Below are positions 1 to 8,388 of a stretch of 44,211 nt of DNA, piece by piece (the first letter of the stretch is position 1; every line of letters starts with the position of its first letter). Made by a program: the position numbers and the translations under genes. A model generated the notes under the pieces. It was not told where the DNA came from, made no database searches, and saw nothing but the letters and a program-made list of their open reading frames with translations. This stretch comes from an uncultured Phocaeicola sp. GTDB lineage: Bacteria; Bacteroidota; Bacteroidia; Bacteroidales; Bacteroidaceae. The stretch is from assembly GCA_944321335.1 (NCBI GenBank), contig CALUKX010000015.1, positions 1 through 44,211 on the forward strand, read 5' to 3'.

Positions 1-2
1 AC

Positions 3-49
3 AAAAAAGCCAACTAATTCGCAATAATTTGTGTATGAATTAGTTGGCT
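3..49 (-). terminator. Intrinsic terminator after the mltF-like gene
   Basis: A perfect 13-bp inverted repeat (8-20 with 37-49) surrounds a 16-nt loop. Read on the minus strand the hairpin is followed by six Ts (positions 3-8), as expected for the end of the mltF/udk transcript. On the plus strand the trailing sequence is only weakly T-rich. Confidence 0.8.
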
Positions 50-95
50 AATTTTATACTATTTACTGAATATCCCTTCTTATGTCTAGATCTGA

Positions 96-1484
96 TTAAT
101 ATTTTATTTTCTCCTTGTACACATTTGCTCTATCGGTCACTTCCCGTACAAAGTTATAAGTTTCAGTTCCACGGAAGTATCCGCTTTTACAGACCGGATC
201 ACGATAATACTCCTCATTGCTTTTCAGAAGTATGTAGTGATCGACATGATGATTCCAAATATATCGGTTTCTCCCGTATTTCTCGGCCAATGCCATTGCA
301 TCTATTACATGTCCGGCTCCTGCATTATAGGCGGCAAGCACAAACTTTATTCTTTCTTCCGGATCAGGTACTTTCGCAAAAATCCGTTGCAGATAGGCAA
401 TACATTTCACCGCAGCCTTGATACTTTCTTCAGGATCCTGTTCCATACCGGGAGGAACTCCCATAGCCCGTGCCGTAGCCGGCATCAACTGCATCAAGCC
501 TTTCGCTCCAGCCCATGAAACGACAGTCGGATCGAAATTCGATTCGGTATATGCCACTGAAGCCAACAAGCGCCAGTCCCACCCTATTTCCTTGGAATAT
601 TTACGGAACAAATCATCGTAATGTGAAATCTTTCCGTCTTTCAACGATAAGATTGCAACATGAGGAGTCCGTTTTACAAGCTCAAAATAACGTTTGGCGC
701 TCGCCTTGAACTCCGGAGAATTTATATTTTCCCGATGCCATTTGTCGGCAGCTTCGGCCAATAAAGGTGAAGTCTTCCTCACAGCCCAAGAAGACCTTTG
801 GTCAAAACTGATCTTCATATTAATATCCAGATTCGGATAATAGGTCCGATTTATTTTCGCAATTTCATCTGAAGCAACTGTGTAAGCAATATCGCCCATA
901 GCAACCTGTGTAATCAAATCTTCAATCGAAGTGCTATCGGTAGCAACTTCGTGAATCAGTATTCCGCCTCCCAATTCCTCATTTAAGTTATTCAATCGGT
1001 CGAGATATTTACCGGGCTGAACATATACATCCTTACCAACAAGTTGGGTGACATCCTTCAATGCATCTTTCCCTCTACGCTGTATAATCACCTGATGGGT
1101 AACATTCTGTTCACCACAATAAATCAAGCTGTCTTTCCATTCGTTAGTAATAGGCAGATTATAGGCTATCAAATCACCTTCTCCTTTAAGAAGGCACCCC
1201 ACCATTTCCATCGGATCATTAACGACTTTCAGACGCATCTTCAAACCTAAAGAATGAGCGAACTGCAATGCAAGTTCGTATTGGAATCCCATCGGTGAAC
1301 CACGGTATTCGAAATAGGAAGTCGAACTGTTGATCGTAAGCACCACCAGTTCTCCCTTTTCCTTTATTTCGGGCAGATCAATAGCAGCTTCACCATCTAC
1401 CATCTTCACTCCGTTCTTGTTGCCTTTGCATGAAATTAACAAAAGAACAAGTATCATACTCATCCAAAACGTAATCCGTTTCAT
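96..1484 (-). CDS. MltF-like membrane-bound lytic transglycosylase lipoprotein
   Basis: This 462-residue protein probably cleaves peptidoglycan between MurNAc and GlcNAc in the periplasm. A hydrophobic start ending in a lipobox-like stretch (Cys19) marks it as a lipoprotein. Residues about 45-270 resemble a family-3 solute-binding domain, which in MltF regulates activity. Residues about 288-440 form an SLT lysozyme-like domain with the motif TESNF, giving Glu314 as the likely catalytic acid, followed by GLMQLMPATA. The domain order and length match MltF. Its ATG overlaps the udk stop by 4 bp (ATGA), so the two are probably translated from one mRNA with udk first. The family call is firm. Cell-wall recycling versus cell-separation role cannot be told from sequence. 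Confidence 0.92.
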   Translation of the reverse strand: MKRITFWMSMILVLLLISCKGNKNGVKMVDGEAAIDLPEIKEKGELVVLTINSSTSYFEYRGSPMGFQYELALQFAHSLGLKMRLKVVNDPMEMVGCLLKGEGDLIAYNLPITNEWKDSLIYCGEQNVTHQVIIQRRGKDALKDVTQLVGKDVYVQPGKYLDRLNNLNEELGGGILIHEVATDSTSIEDLITQVAMGDIAYTVASDEIAKINRTYYPNLDINMKISFDQRSSWAVRKTSPLLAEAADKWHRENINSPEFKASAKRYFELVKRTPHVAILSLKDGKISHYDDLFRKYSKEIGWDWRLLASVAYTESNFDPTVVSWAGAKGLMQLMPATARAMGVPPGMEQDPEESIKAAVKCIAYLQRIFAKVPDPEERIKFVLAAYNAGAGHVIDAMALAEKYGRNRYIWNHHVDHYILLKSNEEYYRDPVCKSGYFRGTETYNFVREVTDRANVYKEKIKY

Positions 1485-2092
1485 CGGCCCACCATCTTTT
1501 CAATGTACATCTGCAGTATCTCAATGGCCTTCTTGTTGTGGCCCCCTTGAGGGATAATCAAATCGGCATAACGCTTGGCCGGTTCGATAAATTCCAGGTG
1601 CATCGGTTTCAGCACTCTCATATAACGTTCCATAACAGCCTCCGCTGTGCGTCCGCGCTCGATTACATCACGTTGGATAACACGTATCAATCGTTCATCA
1701 GGATCGGCATCCACAAAAATCTTTAAATCCATCTGCTTACACAATTTTCTGTCACTGAGCGCCAAAATGCCTTCAATAATTACTACCTCACGAGGTTCGA
1801 CATGCACTGTCTCCTTCTGTCGGGTACAGGTCAGATACGAATATACCGGCTGTTCGATCGGTTCGCCCTTACGAAGCATCGCTACATGTTTCGAAAGCAA
1901 CGGCCAATCGAATGCATCCGGATGGTCGAAATTGATGTTCTGCCGTTCTTCTACAGGTACGTGGCTACTATCCTTATAATAAGAATCCAACGGTAGCAAA
2001 GCCACCTCATCCTGCGAAAGGTTTTCCATGATACTCTTCACCACAGTAGTCTTTCCGGAACCGGTACCCCCGGCAATTCCAATGATAATCAT
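1481..2092 (-). CDS. udk: Uridine kinase
   Basis: Uridine kinase phosphorylates uridine and cytidine to UMP and CMP in pyrimidine salvage. The 203-residue protein begins with a P-loop (GIAGGTGSGKTT, residues about 5-16) and continues with the Udk-type segments DSYYKD and NFDHPDAFDWPLL that hold the nucleoside site. Its length is normal for the family. It is the first gene of a two-gene minus-strand operon with the mltF-like gene, and it is driven by the divergent promoter region at 2118-2141. The phosphoribulokinase/uridine kinase superfamily is certain, and the uridine kinase assignment is strong. Confidence 0.95.
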   Translation of the reverse strand: MIIIGIAGGTGSGKTTVVKSIMENLSQDEVALLPLDSYYKDSSHVPVEERQNINFDHPDAFDWPLLSKHVAMLRKGEPIEQPVYSYLTCTRQKETVHVEPREVVIIEGILALSDRKLCKQMDLKIFVDADPDERLIRVIQRDVIERGRTAEAVMERYMRVLKPMHLEFIEPAKRYADLIIPQGGHNKKAIEILQMYIEKMVGR

Positions 2093-2117
2093 ATTATGTT
2101 ATTTCAATAAATAGTTA

Positions 2118-2141
2118 TACATTTGCATATACACAAAAATA
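2118..2141. promoter_or_regulatory. Divergent promoter pair between udk and the Dabb gene
   Basis: A TACATTTG box at 2118-2125 points right towards the gene at 2167. A TATTTTTG box on the minus strand (2141-2134) points left towards udk. Both fit the Bacteroides -7 consensus TAnnTTTG. The two boxes lie only 8 bp apart, so the two polymerases would compete for the site. No clear -33 TTTG box was seen for the rightward one. Confidence 0.5.
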
Positions 2142-2166
2142 ACATAATTCATAAAAAATTCCAACT

Positions 2167-2466
2167 ATGGTCAAACACATTGTATTATTCAAGCTGAAAG
2201 AAACGCTTTCACAGGAAGAAAAGGCCGATGTCATGAACCGTTTCAAGAGTGCAATCGAAGCACTTCCGGCAACTATCCCGTTTATCCGCCGTATCCACGT
2301 AGGACTGAATATAAACCCTGCCGAACAATGGGACATCTGTCTCGACAGCGAATTCGACACATTGGAAGATGTCAAGGCTTACGCCGTACATCCCGCACAT
2401 GTAGCAGCAGCCGGCATTCTGAAAGATGCTAAGGACGGCCGCGCTTGCACCGACTATGAATTCTGA
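2167..2466 (+). CDS. Dabb family (stress-responsive alpha/beta barrel) protein
   Basis: A 99-residue protein that opens with the Dabb-family pattern MVKHIVLFKLKE and contains IPFIRRIHVGLNIN followed by DICLDSEFDTLEDVKAYAVH, which are hallmarks of the dimeric alpha/beta-barrel fold. Relatives are small cytoplasmic proteins, some stress-induced and some acting as cyclases or monooxygenases. No substrate can be named here. The gene sits alone behind a -7 box at 2118 and 71 bp before a thioesterase gene on the same strand, with which it may be cotranscribed. Confidence 0.9.
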   Translation: MVKHIVLFKLKETLSQEEKADVMNRFKSAIEALPATIPFIRRIHVGLNINPAEQWDICLDSEFDTLEDVKAYAVHPAHVAAAGILKDAKDGRACTDYEF

Positions 2467-2537
2467 TTAATGAACCTGAAAGCGGATCGGGCATCCGTAT
2501 CACTCGGAGCCGGTCCACTTCATTATCCGATACGAAT

Positions 2538-3014
2538 ATGAAAAAACTGATCAATCCTTGGAAAAATGTCGATGGCTATTTTTGCTTCGGATGTGCTCCG
2601 CATAATCCTTATGGGCTGAAAATGGAGTTCTACGAAGACGGAGATGAGATTGTGAGCTACTGGAAACCCGAAAAGGCATATCAGGGTTGGCTCAATACCA
2701 TGCACGGTGGAGTACTTGCATCCATGCTCGACGAAATATGCGGATGGGTAGTCTTCCGTAAGCTACAGACAGCCGGCGTGACTTCGAAGATGGAAACCCG
2801 CTACCTGAAACCGGTTCACACTACCGAAAAACAGTTGACCTTGAAGGCCTCCCTCAGAGAACAGCGCAGGAACATTGCTATCATCGATGCAGCCATCTAC
2901 AACGAAGCGGGTGAAGAATGTACGACAGCTGTCTGTACTTATTTTACATTCCCCAAAGAAAAAGCACAGCAAGAGATGTTCTTCCACCATTGTAAAGCTG
3001 AAGGTGAAGAATAA
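2538..3014 (+). CDS. PaaI-type hotdog thioesterase
   Basis: A 158-residue cytoplasmic protein with a hotdog fold, probably hydrolysing an acyl-CoA. The segment WLNTMHGGVLASMLDEICGW (about residues 51-70) carries the HGG turn and the acidic residue of the PaaI/DUF4442-like group. The N-terminal C-F-G-C motif (about residues 16-19) is common in a subgroup of these enzymes. The substrate is unknown. It follows the Dabb gene by 71 bp and precedes the histidine leader. A weak inverted repeat with a long loop at 3016-3055 may end the transcript. Confidence 0.88.
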   Translation: MKKLINPWKNVDGYFCFGCAPHNPYGLKMEFYEDGDEIVSYWKPEKAYQGWLNTMHGGVLASMLDEICGWVVFRKLQTAGVTSKMETRYLKPVHTTEKQLTLKASLREQRRNIAIIDAAIYNEAGEECTTAVCTYFTFPKEKAQQEMFFHHCKAEGEE

Positions 3015-3112
3015 TAAAGGATCTATACGATGACAAAACAATGACAAATCCTTTTCAGCAACAAGAATCCGGCAATAAATTGAAAGAAAAATCAAACTTT
3101 TTCTGATAAATG

Positions 3113-3144
3113 CTTGCATAATTCGACTTCATACCCTACTTTTG
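3113..3144 (+). promoter_or_regulatory. Promoter of the histidine operon
   Basis: A TACTTTTG box at 3137-3144 matches the Bacteroidales -7 consensus, with a CTTG at 3113-3116 as a near-consensus -33 box after a 20-bp spacer. Transcription from here would start around 3150, about 20 nt before the leader-peptide ATG at 3170. Confidence 0.65.
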
Positions 3145-3169
3145 CCATCGTAATAAACAAAACAAAGAT

Positions 3170-3217
3170 ATGAACAATATGACTACACATCGCCATCATC
3201 ATTGCCCTGACGTATAA
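3170..3217 (+). CDS. hisL: Histidine operon leader peptide
   Basis: A 15-codon reading frame translates as MNNMTTHRHHHCPDV. Four of five consecutive codons 7-11 are histidine (CAT at 3188-3190, 3194-3196, 3197-3199, 3200-3202). A second in-frame ATG at 3179 would give a 12-residue version. Its stop codon overlaps the first base of the antiterminator arm (3217-3228), and the hisG structural gene begins 120 bp downstream. The peptide has no function of its own. Ribosome stalling at the His codons when charged tRNA-His is scarce is the expected sensor. Confidence 0.88.
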   Translation: MNNMTTHRHHHCPDV

Positions 3218-3300
3218 AACGGTAGGCTGAATGGTCGTGTAGCTATAAAAGGATATACATTTTCATTTAAAGGCTTGCCGTTTGCGGTGAGCCTTTTTTA
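3217..3300 (+). promoter_or_regulatory. Histidine operon transcription attenuator
   Basis: The terminator is a 12-bp stem (3269-3280 with 3285-3296, two G-T wobbles, loop TTTG) followed by a T-rich tail. The competing antiterminator pairs 3217-3228 with 3272-3283 over 12 positions including three wobbles, which removes most of the terminator's left arm. A ribosome stalled on the His codons leaves 3217-3228 free. A ribosome that reaches the stop codon covers it and allows termination. The pairings are read directly from the sequence. The mechanism is inferred from enteric his attenuation. Confidence 0.85.
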
Positions 3301-3337
3301 TTAAAACTTCATCTGATAATCTTAAAACGAAAAGAAT

Positions 3338-4189
3338 ATGTTAAGAATTGCCGTACAATCAAAAGGTCGTCTGTTCGATGACACCATGGCCTTGCTGGCC
3401 GAAGCAGATATCAAGTTATCTACTTCCAAACGTACCTTGTTGACACAATCAAGCAACTTTCCGGTAGAAGTTCTGTTTCTCCGCGACGATGATATTCCCC
3501 AAAGTGTAGCATCCGGTGTTGCAGATATCGGTATCGTCGGAGAGAATGAATTTGTGGAACGGGCTGAAGATGCCGATATCATCTATCGTCTGGGATTCAG
3601 CAAGTGCCGTCTGTCACTGGCCATTCCTAAGGAAGAGGAATACAAAGGGCTGAACTGGTTCAACGGCAAGAAGATTGCCACTTCATACCCGGGTATTCTA
3701 CAGAACTTCCTCGACAAGAACGGAATCAAGTCGGATATCCACGTCATTACAGGTTCGGTCGAAATCGCTCCTGGAATCGGGTTGGCCGATTGTATCTTCG
3801 ATATTGTAAGTTCCGGCTCTACCCTTATCAGCAACAACCTGAAGGAAGTGGAAGTAGTAATGAAAAGTGAAGCCCTTCTGATAGGAACACCGGGACTGAG
3901 TGAAGAGAAGAAAGAGATTCTGAAAGAGCTTCTGTTCCGCATCGAAGCCGTAAAAGCAGCAGAAGACAAGAAATATGTGCTGATGAATGCTCCGACCGAC
4001 AAACTGAAGGAAATCATCGAAGTCCTTCCGGGCGTCAAGAGCCCTACCATCATGCCATTGGCGACAGAGGGATGGAGCAGCGTACATACCGTACTCGACG
4101 AGAAACGCTTCTGGGAAATTATCGGCAAACTGAAAGCGCTCGGAGCTCAAGGTATACTCGTCCTGCCGATTGAAAAGATGATTCTGTAA
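3338..4189 (+). CDS. hisG: ATP phosphoribosyltransferase (long form)
   Basis: HisG joins ATP and PRPP to give phosphoribosyl-ATP, the first and feedback-controlled step of histidine synthesis. At 283 residues it is the long form, with the catalytic domain (start MLRIAVQSKGRLFDDTMALL) and a C-terminal regulatory domain that binds histidine, so no HisZ partner is needed. The segment GIADCIFDIVSSGSTL-like, seen here as GLADCIFDIVSSGSTLISNN (about residues 148-167), is the PRPP-binding signature. It is the first gene of hisGDCB and lies behind the leader attenuator. Confidence 0.97.
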   Translation: MLRIAVQSKGRLFDDTMALLAEADIKLSTSKRTLLTQSSNFPVEVLFLRDDDIPQSVASGVADIGIVGENEFVERAEDADIIYRLGFSKCRLSLAIPKEEEYKGLNWFNGKKIATSYPGILQNFLDKNGIKSDIHVITGSVEIAPGIGLADCIFDIVSSGSTLISNNLKEVEVVMKSEALLIGTPGLSEEKKEILKELLFRIEAVKAAEDKKYVLMNAPTDKLKEIIEVLPGVKSPTIMPLATEGWSSVHTVLDEKRFWEIIGKLKALGAQGILVLPIEKMIL

Positions 4190-4210
4190 ATTCTATAAAA
4201 ATTGAGTATT

Positions 4211-5497
4211 ATGAATATCATTAAATATCCCGAACGTGCAGAATGGGTGAATCTGTTGAAACGTTCGGCCTTGAAAACCGAATCATTAAGAGACACCGTA
4301 ATGGAAGTGCTCGATAAGGTTCGTGCCGAAGGCGATCGGGCCGTTATCGAATTTGAAGAAAAGTTCGATAAGGTAAATCTCAGTTCGTTGGCAGTAACCG
4401 AAGAGGAATTCGATGAAGCTGATAAAGCCATCGGTATCGAACTGAAAGCGGCAATCATGCTGGCTTTGAATAATATAAAGAAATTTCACTCCGCACAAAA
4501 GTTCGAAGGAAAGAAGGTAGAAACCATGCCGGGTGTAACCTGTTGGCAGAAAGCTGTCGCGATTGAGAAAGTCGGTTTATATGTTCCTGGAGGTACGGCG
4601 CCTCTTTTCTCGACCGTCCTGATGTTGGCTACACCTGCCAAGATTGCAGGTTGCAAAGAAATTGTTCTGTGCAGCCCTCCGAATCGGGAAGGAAAGATTC
4701 ATCCGGCCATCCTTTATGCAGCCCGTGCAGCGGGAGTCAGCAAAGTGTTCAAAGCCGGAGGCGTTCAGGCTATCGGAGCAATGGCATACGGAACAGAGAG
4801 CATCCCTAAAGTATATAAGATATTCGGTCCTGGAAACCAATTCGTGACTACCGCCAAGCAACAGGTATCATTGCGTGACGTAGCTATCGATATGCCTGCC
4901 GGCCCGTCGGAAGTAGCGGTTTTGGCTGATGAAACAGCAAATCCTATTTTTGTAGCTTCCGATCTGCTTTCACAGGCAGAACACGGAGCCGACAGCCAGG
5001 CAATCCTGATTACCACTTCCGAAAAACTGCTCGAAGAAACAGCTCTTGAAGTCGAGAAACAATTGGCAGCACTCCCTCGCAAGGAACTGGCAAGCAAATC
5101 GCTCGAATCGAGCAAACTGATTCTGGTAAACGATATGGACGAAGCTGTAACAATGGTCAACGAGTATGCACCTGAGCACCTGATTATCGAGACAAAGGAT
5201 TACGCGGAAATAGCGGAACGGATTGTCAATGCAGGTTCGGTATTCTTAGGTCAGTTCTCACCTGAGAGTGCCGGTGATTATGCATCAGGAACCAATCATA
5301 CGTTACCGACCAACGGATATGCCAAGGCTTATAGCGGTGTCAGTCTCGACAGTTTTATCCGCAAGATCACTTTCCAGGAAATTTCAGGCGAAGGCATCTC
5401 TACAATCGGCCCTGCCATTCAGGTCATGGCTGCCAGTGAGTACCTCGACGGACACAAGAACGCCATCACCGTACGTCTTGCTTCATTGAATAAATAA
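4211..5497 (+). CDS. hisD: Histidinol dehydrogenase
   Basis: HisD oxidises L-histidinol to L-histidine in two NAD+-dependent steps and uses a zinc ion. Family motifs are clear: GLYVPGGTAPLFSTVLMLA, KIFGPGNQFVTTAKQQV, DMPAGPSEVAVLAD and the late NHTLPTNGYAKAYSGVS. The reading frame is open from a TTG at 4202, but the ATG at 4211 (MNIIKYPER) is the better start and gives 428 residues, normal for the family. It follows hisG by 21 bp and precedes hisC by 12 bp, so it is cotranscribed. Confidence 0.96.
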   Translation: MNIIKYPERAEWVNLLKRSALKTESLRDTVMEVLDKVRAEGDRAVIEFEEKFDKVNLSSLAVTEEEFDEADKAIGIELKAAIMLALNNIKKFHSAQKFEGKKVETMPGVTCWQKAVAIEKVGLYVPGGTAPLFSTVLMLATPAKIAGCKEIVLCSPPNREGKIHPAILYAARAAGVSKVFKAGGVQAIGAMAYGTESIPKVYKIFGPGNQFVTTAKQQVSLRDVAIDMPAGPSEVAVLADETANPIFVASDLLSQAEHGADSQAILITTSEKLLEETALEVEKQLAALPRKELASKSLESSKLILVNDMDEAVTMVNEYAPEHLIIETKDYAEIAERIVNAGSVFLGQFSPESAGDYASGTNHTLPTNGYAKAYSGVSLDSFIRKITFQEISGEGISTIGPAIQVMAASEYLDGHKNAITVRLASLNK

Positions 5498-5509
5498 AGG
5501 AGTGGAATT

Positions 5510-6547
5510 ATGAAACCATTGAAAGAACTTACACGTCCGAACATTTGGGCCTTGAAGCCTTATTCTTCGGCACGCGACGAATATAACGGAGTGGAAGCAT
5601 CGGTTTTCCTCGATGCCAATGAAAATCCGTACAACCAACCGAACAACCGATATCCCGATCCTCTTCAAAAGGAACTGAAAGCGATGATTGCCCCAGTCAA
5701 GAAAGTTCGTCCCGAACAGATTTTCTTGGGGAACGGCAGTGACGAAGCGATCGACCTGATGTTCCGTGCTTTCTGCTGTCCGGGAAAAGATAATGTGGTT
5801 GCCATCGACCCGACATACGGAATGTATCAGGTCTGTGCTGATGTCAATGATGTAGAATACAGAAAAGTCCTGCTTGATGAAAACTTCCAGTTCCAGGCCG
5901 ACAAATTGTTGGAGGCAGCCGACGAGAACACAAAATTGATGTTTCTGTGTTCGCCGAACAACCCGACCGGCAATAATCTCTGTCGTAAGGAAATCGAAAA
6001 GCTGATCAAGGAATTTCAAGGAATCGTCATTGTAGACGAAGCTTATGCCGATTTCTCCGATGAGCCGTCCTTGCTGGCAGAACTTGACGAACATCCTAAT
6101 CTGGTAGTTTTCCAGACATTCTCGAAAGCTTGGGGATGTGCCGCCATCCGATTGGGTATGGCTTTCGCTTCCCCGGAAATAATCGGTATCCTCAGCAAGA
6201 TAAAGTATCCGTACAATGTCAACAGACTAACCCAACAGGAGGCTATTCACATGATGCAGAAACATTATGAAGTAGAGCGTTGGATCAAGTCTGTATTGGA
6301 AGAACGTGAACGCCTCATCGAGGAGTTCCAGAATCTTCCGTGCTGCAAGCACATCTTCCCGACCGATGCCAATTTCTTCCTTACCCGTGTAACCGACGCC
6401 AAACGCATCTATGATTATCTGGTATCGAAAGGCATCATTGTACGTAACCGCAGCAACGTTACCTTATGTAAGGATTGTCTGAGAATCACCATCGGAACAC
6501 GTCCCGAAAACGATACGTTGCTGCAAGCACTGAAACAATACGAGTAA
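5510..6547 (+). CDS. hisC: Histidinol-phosphate aminotransferase
   Basis: HisC is a PLP-dependent class I/II aminotransferase that converts imidazole-acetol phosphate to histidinol phosphate using glutamate. Visible landmarks are DANENPY (about 35-41), the CSPNNPTGN loop (about 147-155), VDEAYADF (175-182) and FSKAWG, whose Lys206 should hold the PLP. Its 345 residues are typical. A purine-rich GGAG lies about 8 bp before the ATG, one of the few Shine-Dalgarno-like sites in this window. It is the third gene of the operon. Confidence 0.96.
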   Translation: MKPLKELTRPNIWALKPYSSARDEYNGVEASVFLDANENPYNQPNNRYPDPLQKELKAMIAPVKKVRPEQIFLGNGSDEAIDLMFRAFCCPGKDNVVAIDPTYGMYQVCADVNDVEYRKVLLDENFQFQADKLLEAADENTKLMFLCSPNNPTGNNLCRKEIEKLIKEFQGIVIVDEAYADFSDEPSLLAELDEHPNLVVFQTFSKAWGCAAIRLGMAFASPEIIGILSKIKYPYNVNRLTQQEAIHMMQKHYEVERWIKSVLEERERLIEEFQNLPCCKHIFPTDANFFLTRVTDAKRIYDYLVSKGIIVRNRSNVTLCKDCLRITIGTRPENDTLLQALKQYE

Positions 6548-6551
6548 ACCT

Positions 6552-7676
6552 ATGAAGAAAAAAGTTTTATTTATAGACCGCGACGGGACTTTGGTTATCG
6601 AGCCACCGATTGATTATCAGCTGGATGCTTTCGAGAAACTGGAATTTTATCCGAAAGTTTTCCGCAACCTGTATTTTATCCGGAAGAAACTCGATTTTGA
6701 TTTCGTGATGGTTACGAATCAAGATGGATTGGGAACAGATTCATTTCCCGAAAATACCTTCTGGCCGGTACACAATCTGGTAATGAAGACATTGGAAAAC
6801 GAAGGAATCACTTTCGACGATATATTGATCGACCGCAGCTTTCCGGAAGACAATGCTCCTACCCGCAAGCCACGTACAGGTATGCTTACCAAATACTTGG
6901 ATACCGACCAATATGATATGGAAGGAAGTTTCGTAATCGGCGACCGTGCTACGGATGTGGAACTCGCACGCAACTTGGGATGCAAGGCTATCCTTCTGCA
7001 AGAAAATAAAGAATGCCTGAAAGAAAAAGGTCTGGAAGATGTATGTGTATTGGCTACAACCGATTGGGACAAGGTGGCCGAATACCTTTTTGCCGGAGAA
7101 CGTACAGCCGAAGTCCGTCGTACCACCAAGGAAACGGATATCTACATCAACTTGAATCTCGATGGTACCGGAATCTGTAATATCAGTACAGGTTTGGGAT
7201 TTTTCGATCACATGTTGGAACAGATCGGCAAACATGGCGGTATCGACCTTACCATACAGGTAAAAGGAGATCTGGAGGTTGACGAGCATCATACTATAGA
7301 AGACACTGCCATTGCACTTGGCGAATGTATCTACAAAGCATTGGGCAGCAAACGCGGAATCGAAAGGTATGGCTACTGCCTGCCGATGGACGATTGCCTG
7401 TGTCAGGTCGCTCTCGACTTCGGCGGCCGCCCGTGGTTGGTTTGGGATACTGAATTCAAACGTGAAAAGATTGGGGAAATGCCGACCGAAATGTTCCTGC
7501 ATTTCTTCAAGTCGTTAAGTGATTCTGCCAAGATGAACCTCAATATCAAAGCCGAAGGACAAAATGAACATCACAAGATAGAAGGGATATTCAAAGCGCT
7601 GGCCCGAAGCATAAAGATGGCTGTAAAACGCGATATCTATCACTTTGAAGTTCCTTCCAGCAAAGGATGTATCTAA
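6552..7676 (+). CDS. hisB: Bifunctional histidinol-phosphatase / imidazoleglycerol-phosphate dehydratase
   Basis: This 374-residue fusion performs two steps of histidine synthesis. Residues about 1-165 are a HAD phosphatase ([13 protein letters not shown] with the nucleophile D-x-D, later [13 protein letters not shown]). Residues about 180-374 are IGP dehydratase, with metal-binding histidine motifs [15 protein letters not shown] and [15 protein letters not shown], and a second set FFKSLS and [18 protein letters not shown]. The domain order is the same as in the enteric fusion enzyme. It is the last gene of this operon. The remaining his genes (hisH, A, F, IE) are not in the window. Confidence 0.96.
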   Translation: MKKKVLFIDRDGTLVIEPPIDYQLDAFEKLEFYPKVFRNLYFIRKKLDFDFVMVTNQDGLGTDSFPENTFWPVHNLVMKTLENEGITFDDILIDRSFPEDNAPTRKPRTGMLTKYLDTDQYDMEGSFVIGDRATDVELARNLGCKAILLQENKECLKEKGLEDVCVLATTDWDKVAEYLFAGERTAEVRRTTKETDIYINLNLDGTGICNISTGLGFFDHMLEQIGKHGGIDLTIQVKGDLEVDEHHTIEDTAIALGECIYKALGSKRGIERYGYCLPMDDCLCQVALDFGGRPWLVWDTEFKREKIGEMPTEMFLHFFKSLSDSAKMNLNIKAEGQNEHHKIEGIFKALARSIKMAVKRDIYHFEVPSSKGCI

Positions 7677-7761
7677 TTTAAAAAGAGCATCATCGATGCA
7701 ATGAACTCCCACAAACAAAAAAGTTTTGGGAGGTCTAAAAAATCAATTCCAAATACTTTAG

Positions 7762-7799
7762 CACTTGTCGCATTTGTGAAAAAGCGGCAAGTGTTTTTT
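7762..7799 (+). terminator. Terminator of the histidine operon
   Basis: A 10-bp stem CACTTGTCGC/GCGGCAAGTG (7762-7771 with 7784-7793, one wobble) with a 12-nt loop is followed by six Ts. A second, T-poor hairpin with CTCCC/GGGAG arms lies just upstream at 7706-7732. Confidence 0.85.
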
Positions 7800-7817
7800 A
7801 TTTGAACAGATTCCAGC

Positions 7818-8303
7818 TTATTCATCGAACAAATCATCAAACAATCCCTTCTCCCCTTTTTCCAGATTGAGCAGATATCTTTTAATATCCAATCCGGCAG
7901 CATAGCCTGTCAGTTTCCCATTTGTTCCGATAACGCGATGACACGGAACAATTATGATAAACGGATTTTCATGATTCGCCATACCTACAGCACGCACCGC
8001 TTTCGAATTGCCGATTGCTTCGGCAATCTGTTTGTATGAACGTGTTTCTCCGTATGGAATCTGCTGTAAAGCCATCCATACCTGTTTCTGAAAAGTTGTT
8101 CCACGCATATCCAAAGGCAAATCAAAAACCTTCCGTTTACCTGCAAAGTATTCTTCCAGCTGCCGATATGTTTCTTTCATCAATCCGGTTTCTTTGATTT
8201 CTACATTTCCCTGTAACGGTTCAGTCGTCACTCCTATCAGAAATCCATTTTCTTCATATAATACCAATTCTCCGATAGGTGTTTGATAAGTAAAAGCATA
8301 CAT
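7818..8303 (-). CDS. ogt: Methylated-DNA--protein-cysteine methyltransferase
   Basis: This repair protein transfers the alkyl group from O6-alkylguanine in DNA to its own cysteine and is then inactive. The active-site motif IVPCHRVIG is present (about residues 121-129), followed by the LTGYAAGLDIKRYLLNLE segment. The preceding FQKQVWMALQQIPYGETRSY is the DNA-binding helix region. At 161 residues it is the short Ogt form with no Ada regulatory domain. It stands alone on the minus strand, between the his terminator and a DUF4301 gene. The call is certain at family level. Confidence 0.95.
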   Translation of the reverse strand: MYAFTYQTPIGELVLYEENGFLIGVTTEPLQGNVEIKETGLMKETYRQLEEYFAGKRKVFDLPLDMRGTTFQKQVWMALQQIPYGETRSYKQIAEAIGNSKAVRAVGMANHENPFIIIVPCHRVIGTNGKLTGYAAGLDIKRYLLNLEKGEKGLFDDLFDE

Positions 8304-8388
8304 AATCCTACAGATATAAAAACAAATGTCATCCTCCGAAACCGGGAGATGACATTCTGTTTATCTAGTCAATGAACGAAATTTCTGA

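Noticed and set aside
3016-3055. Terminator between the thioesterase gene and the his promoter
   Set aside because: AAAGGAT and ATCCTTT arms exist, but the loop is 25 nt and the T-run is only four, so it is too weak to list.
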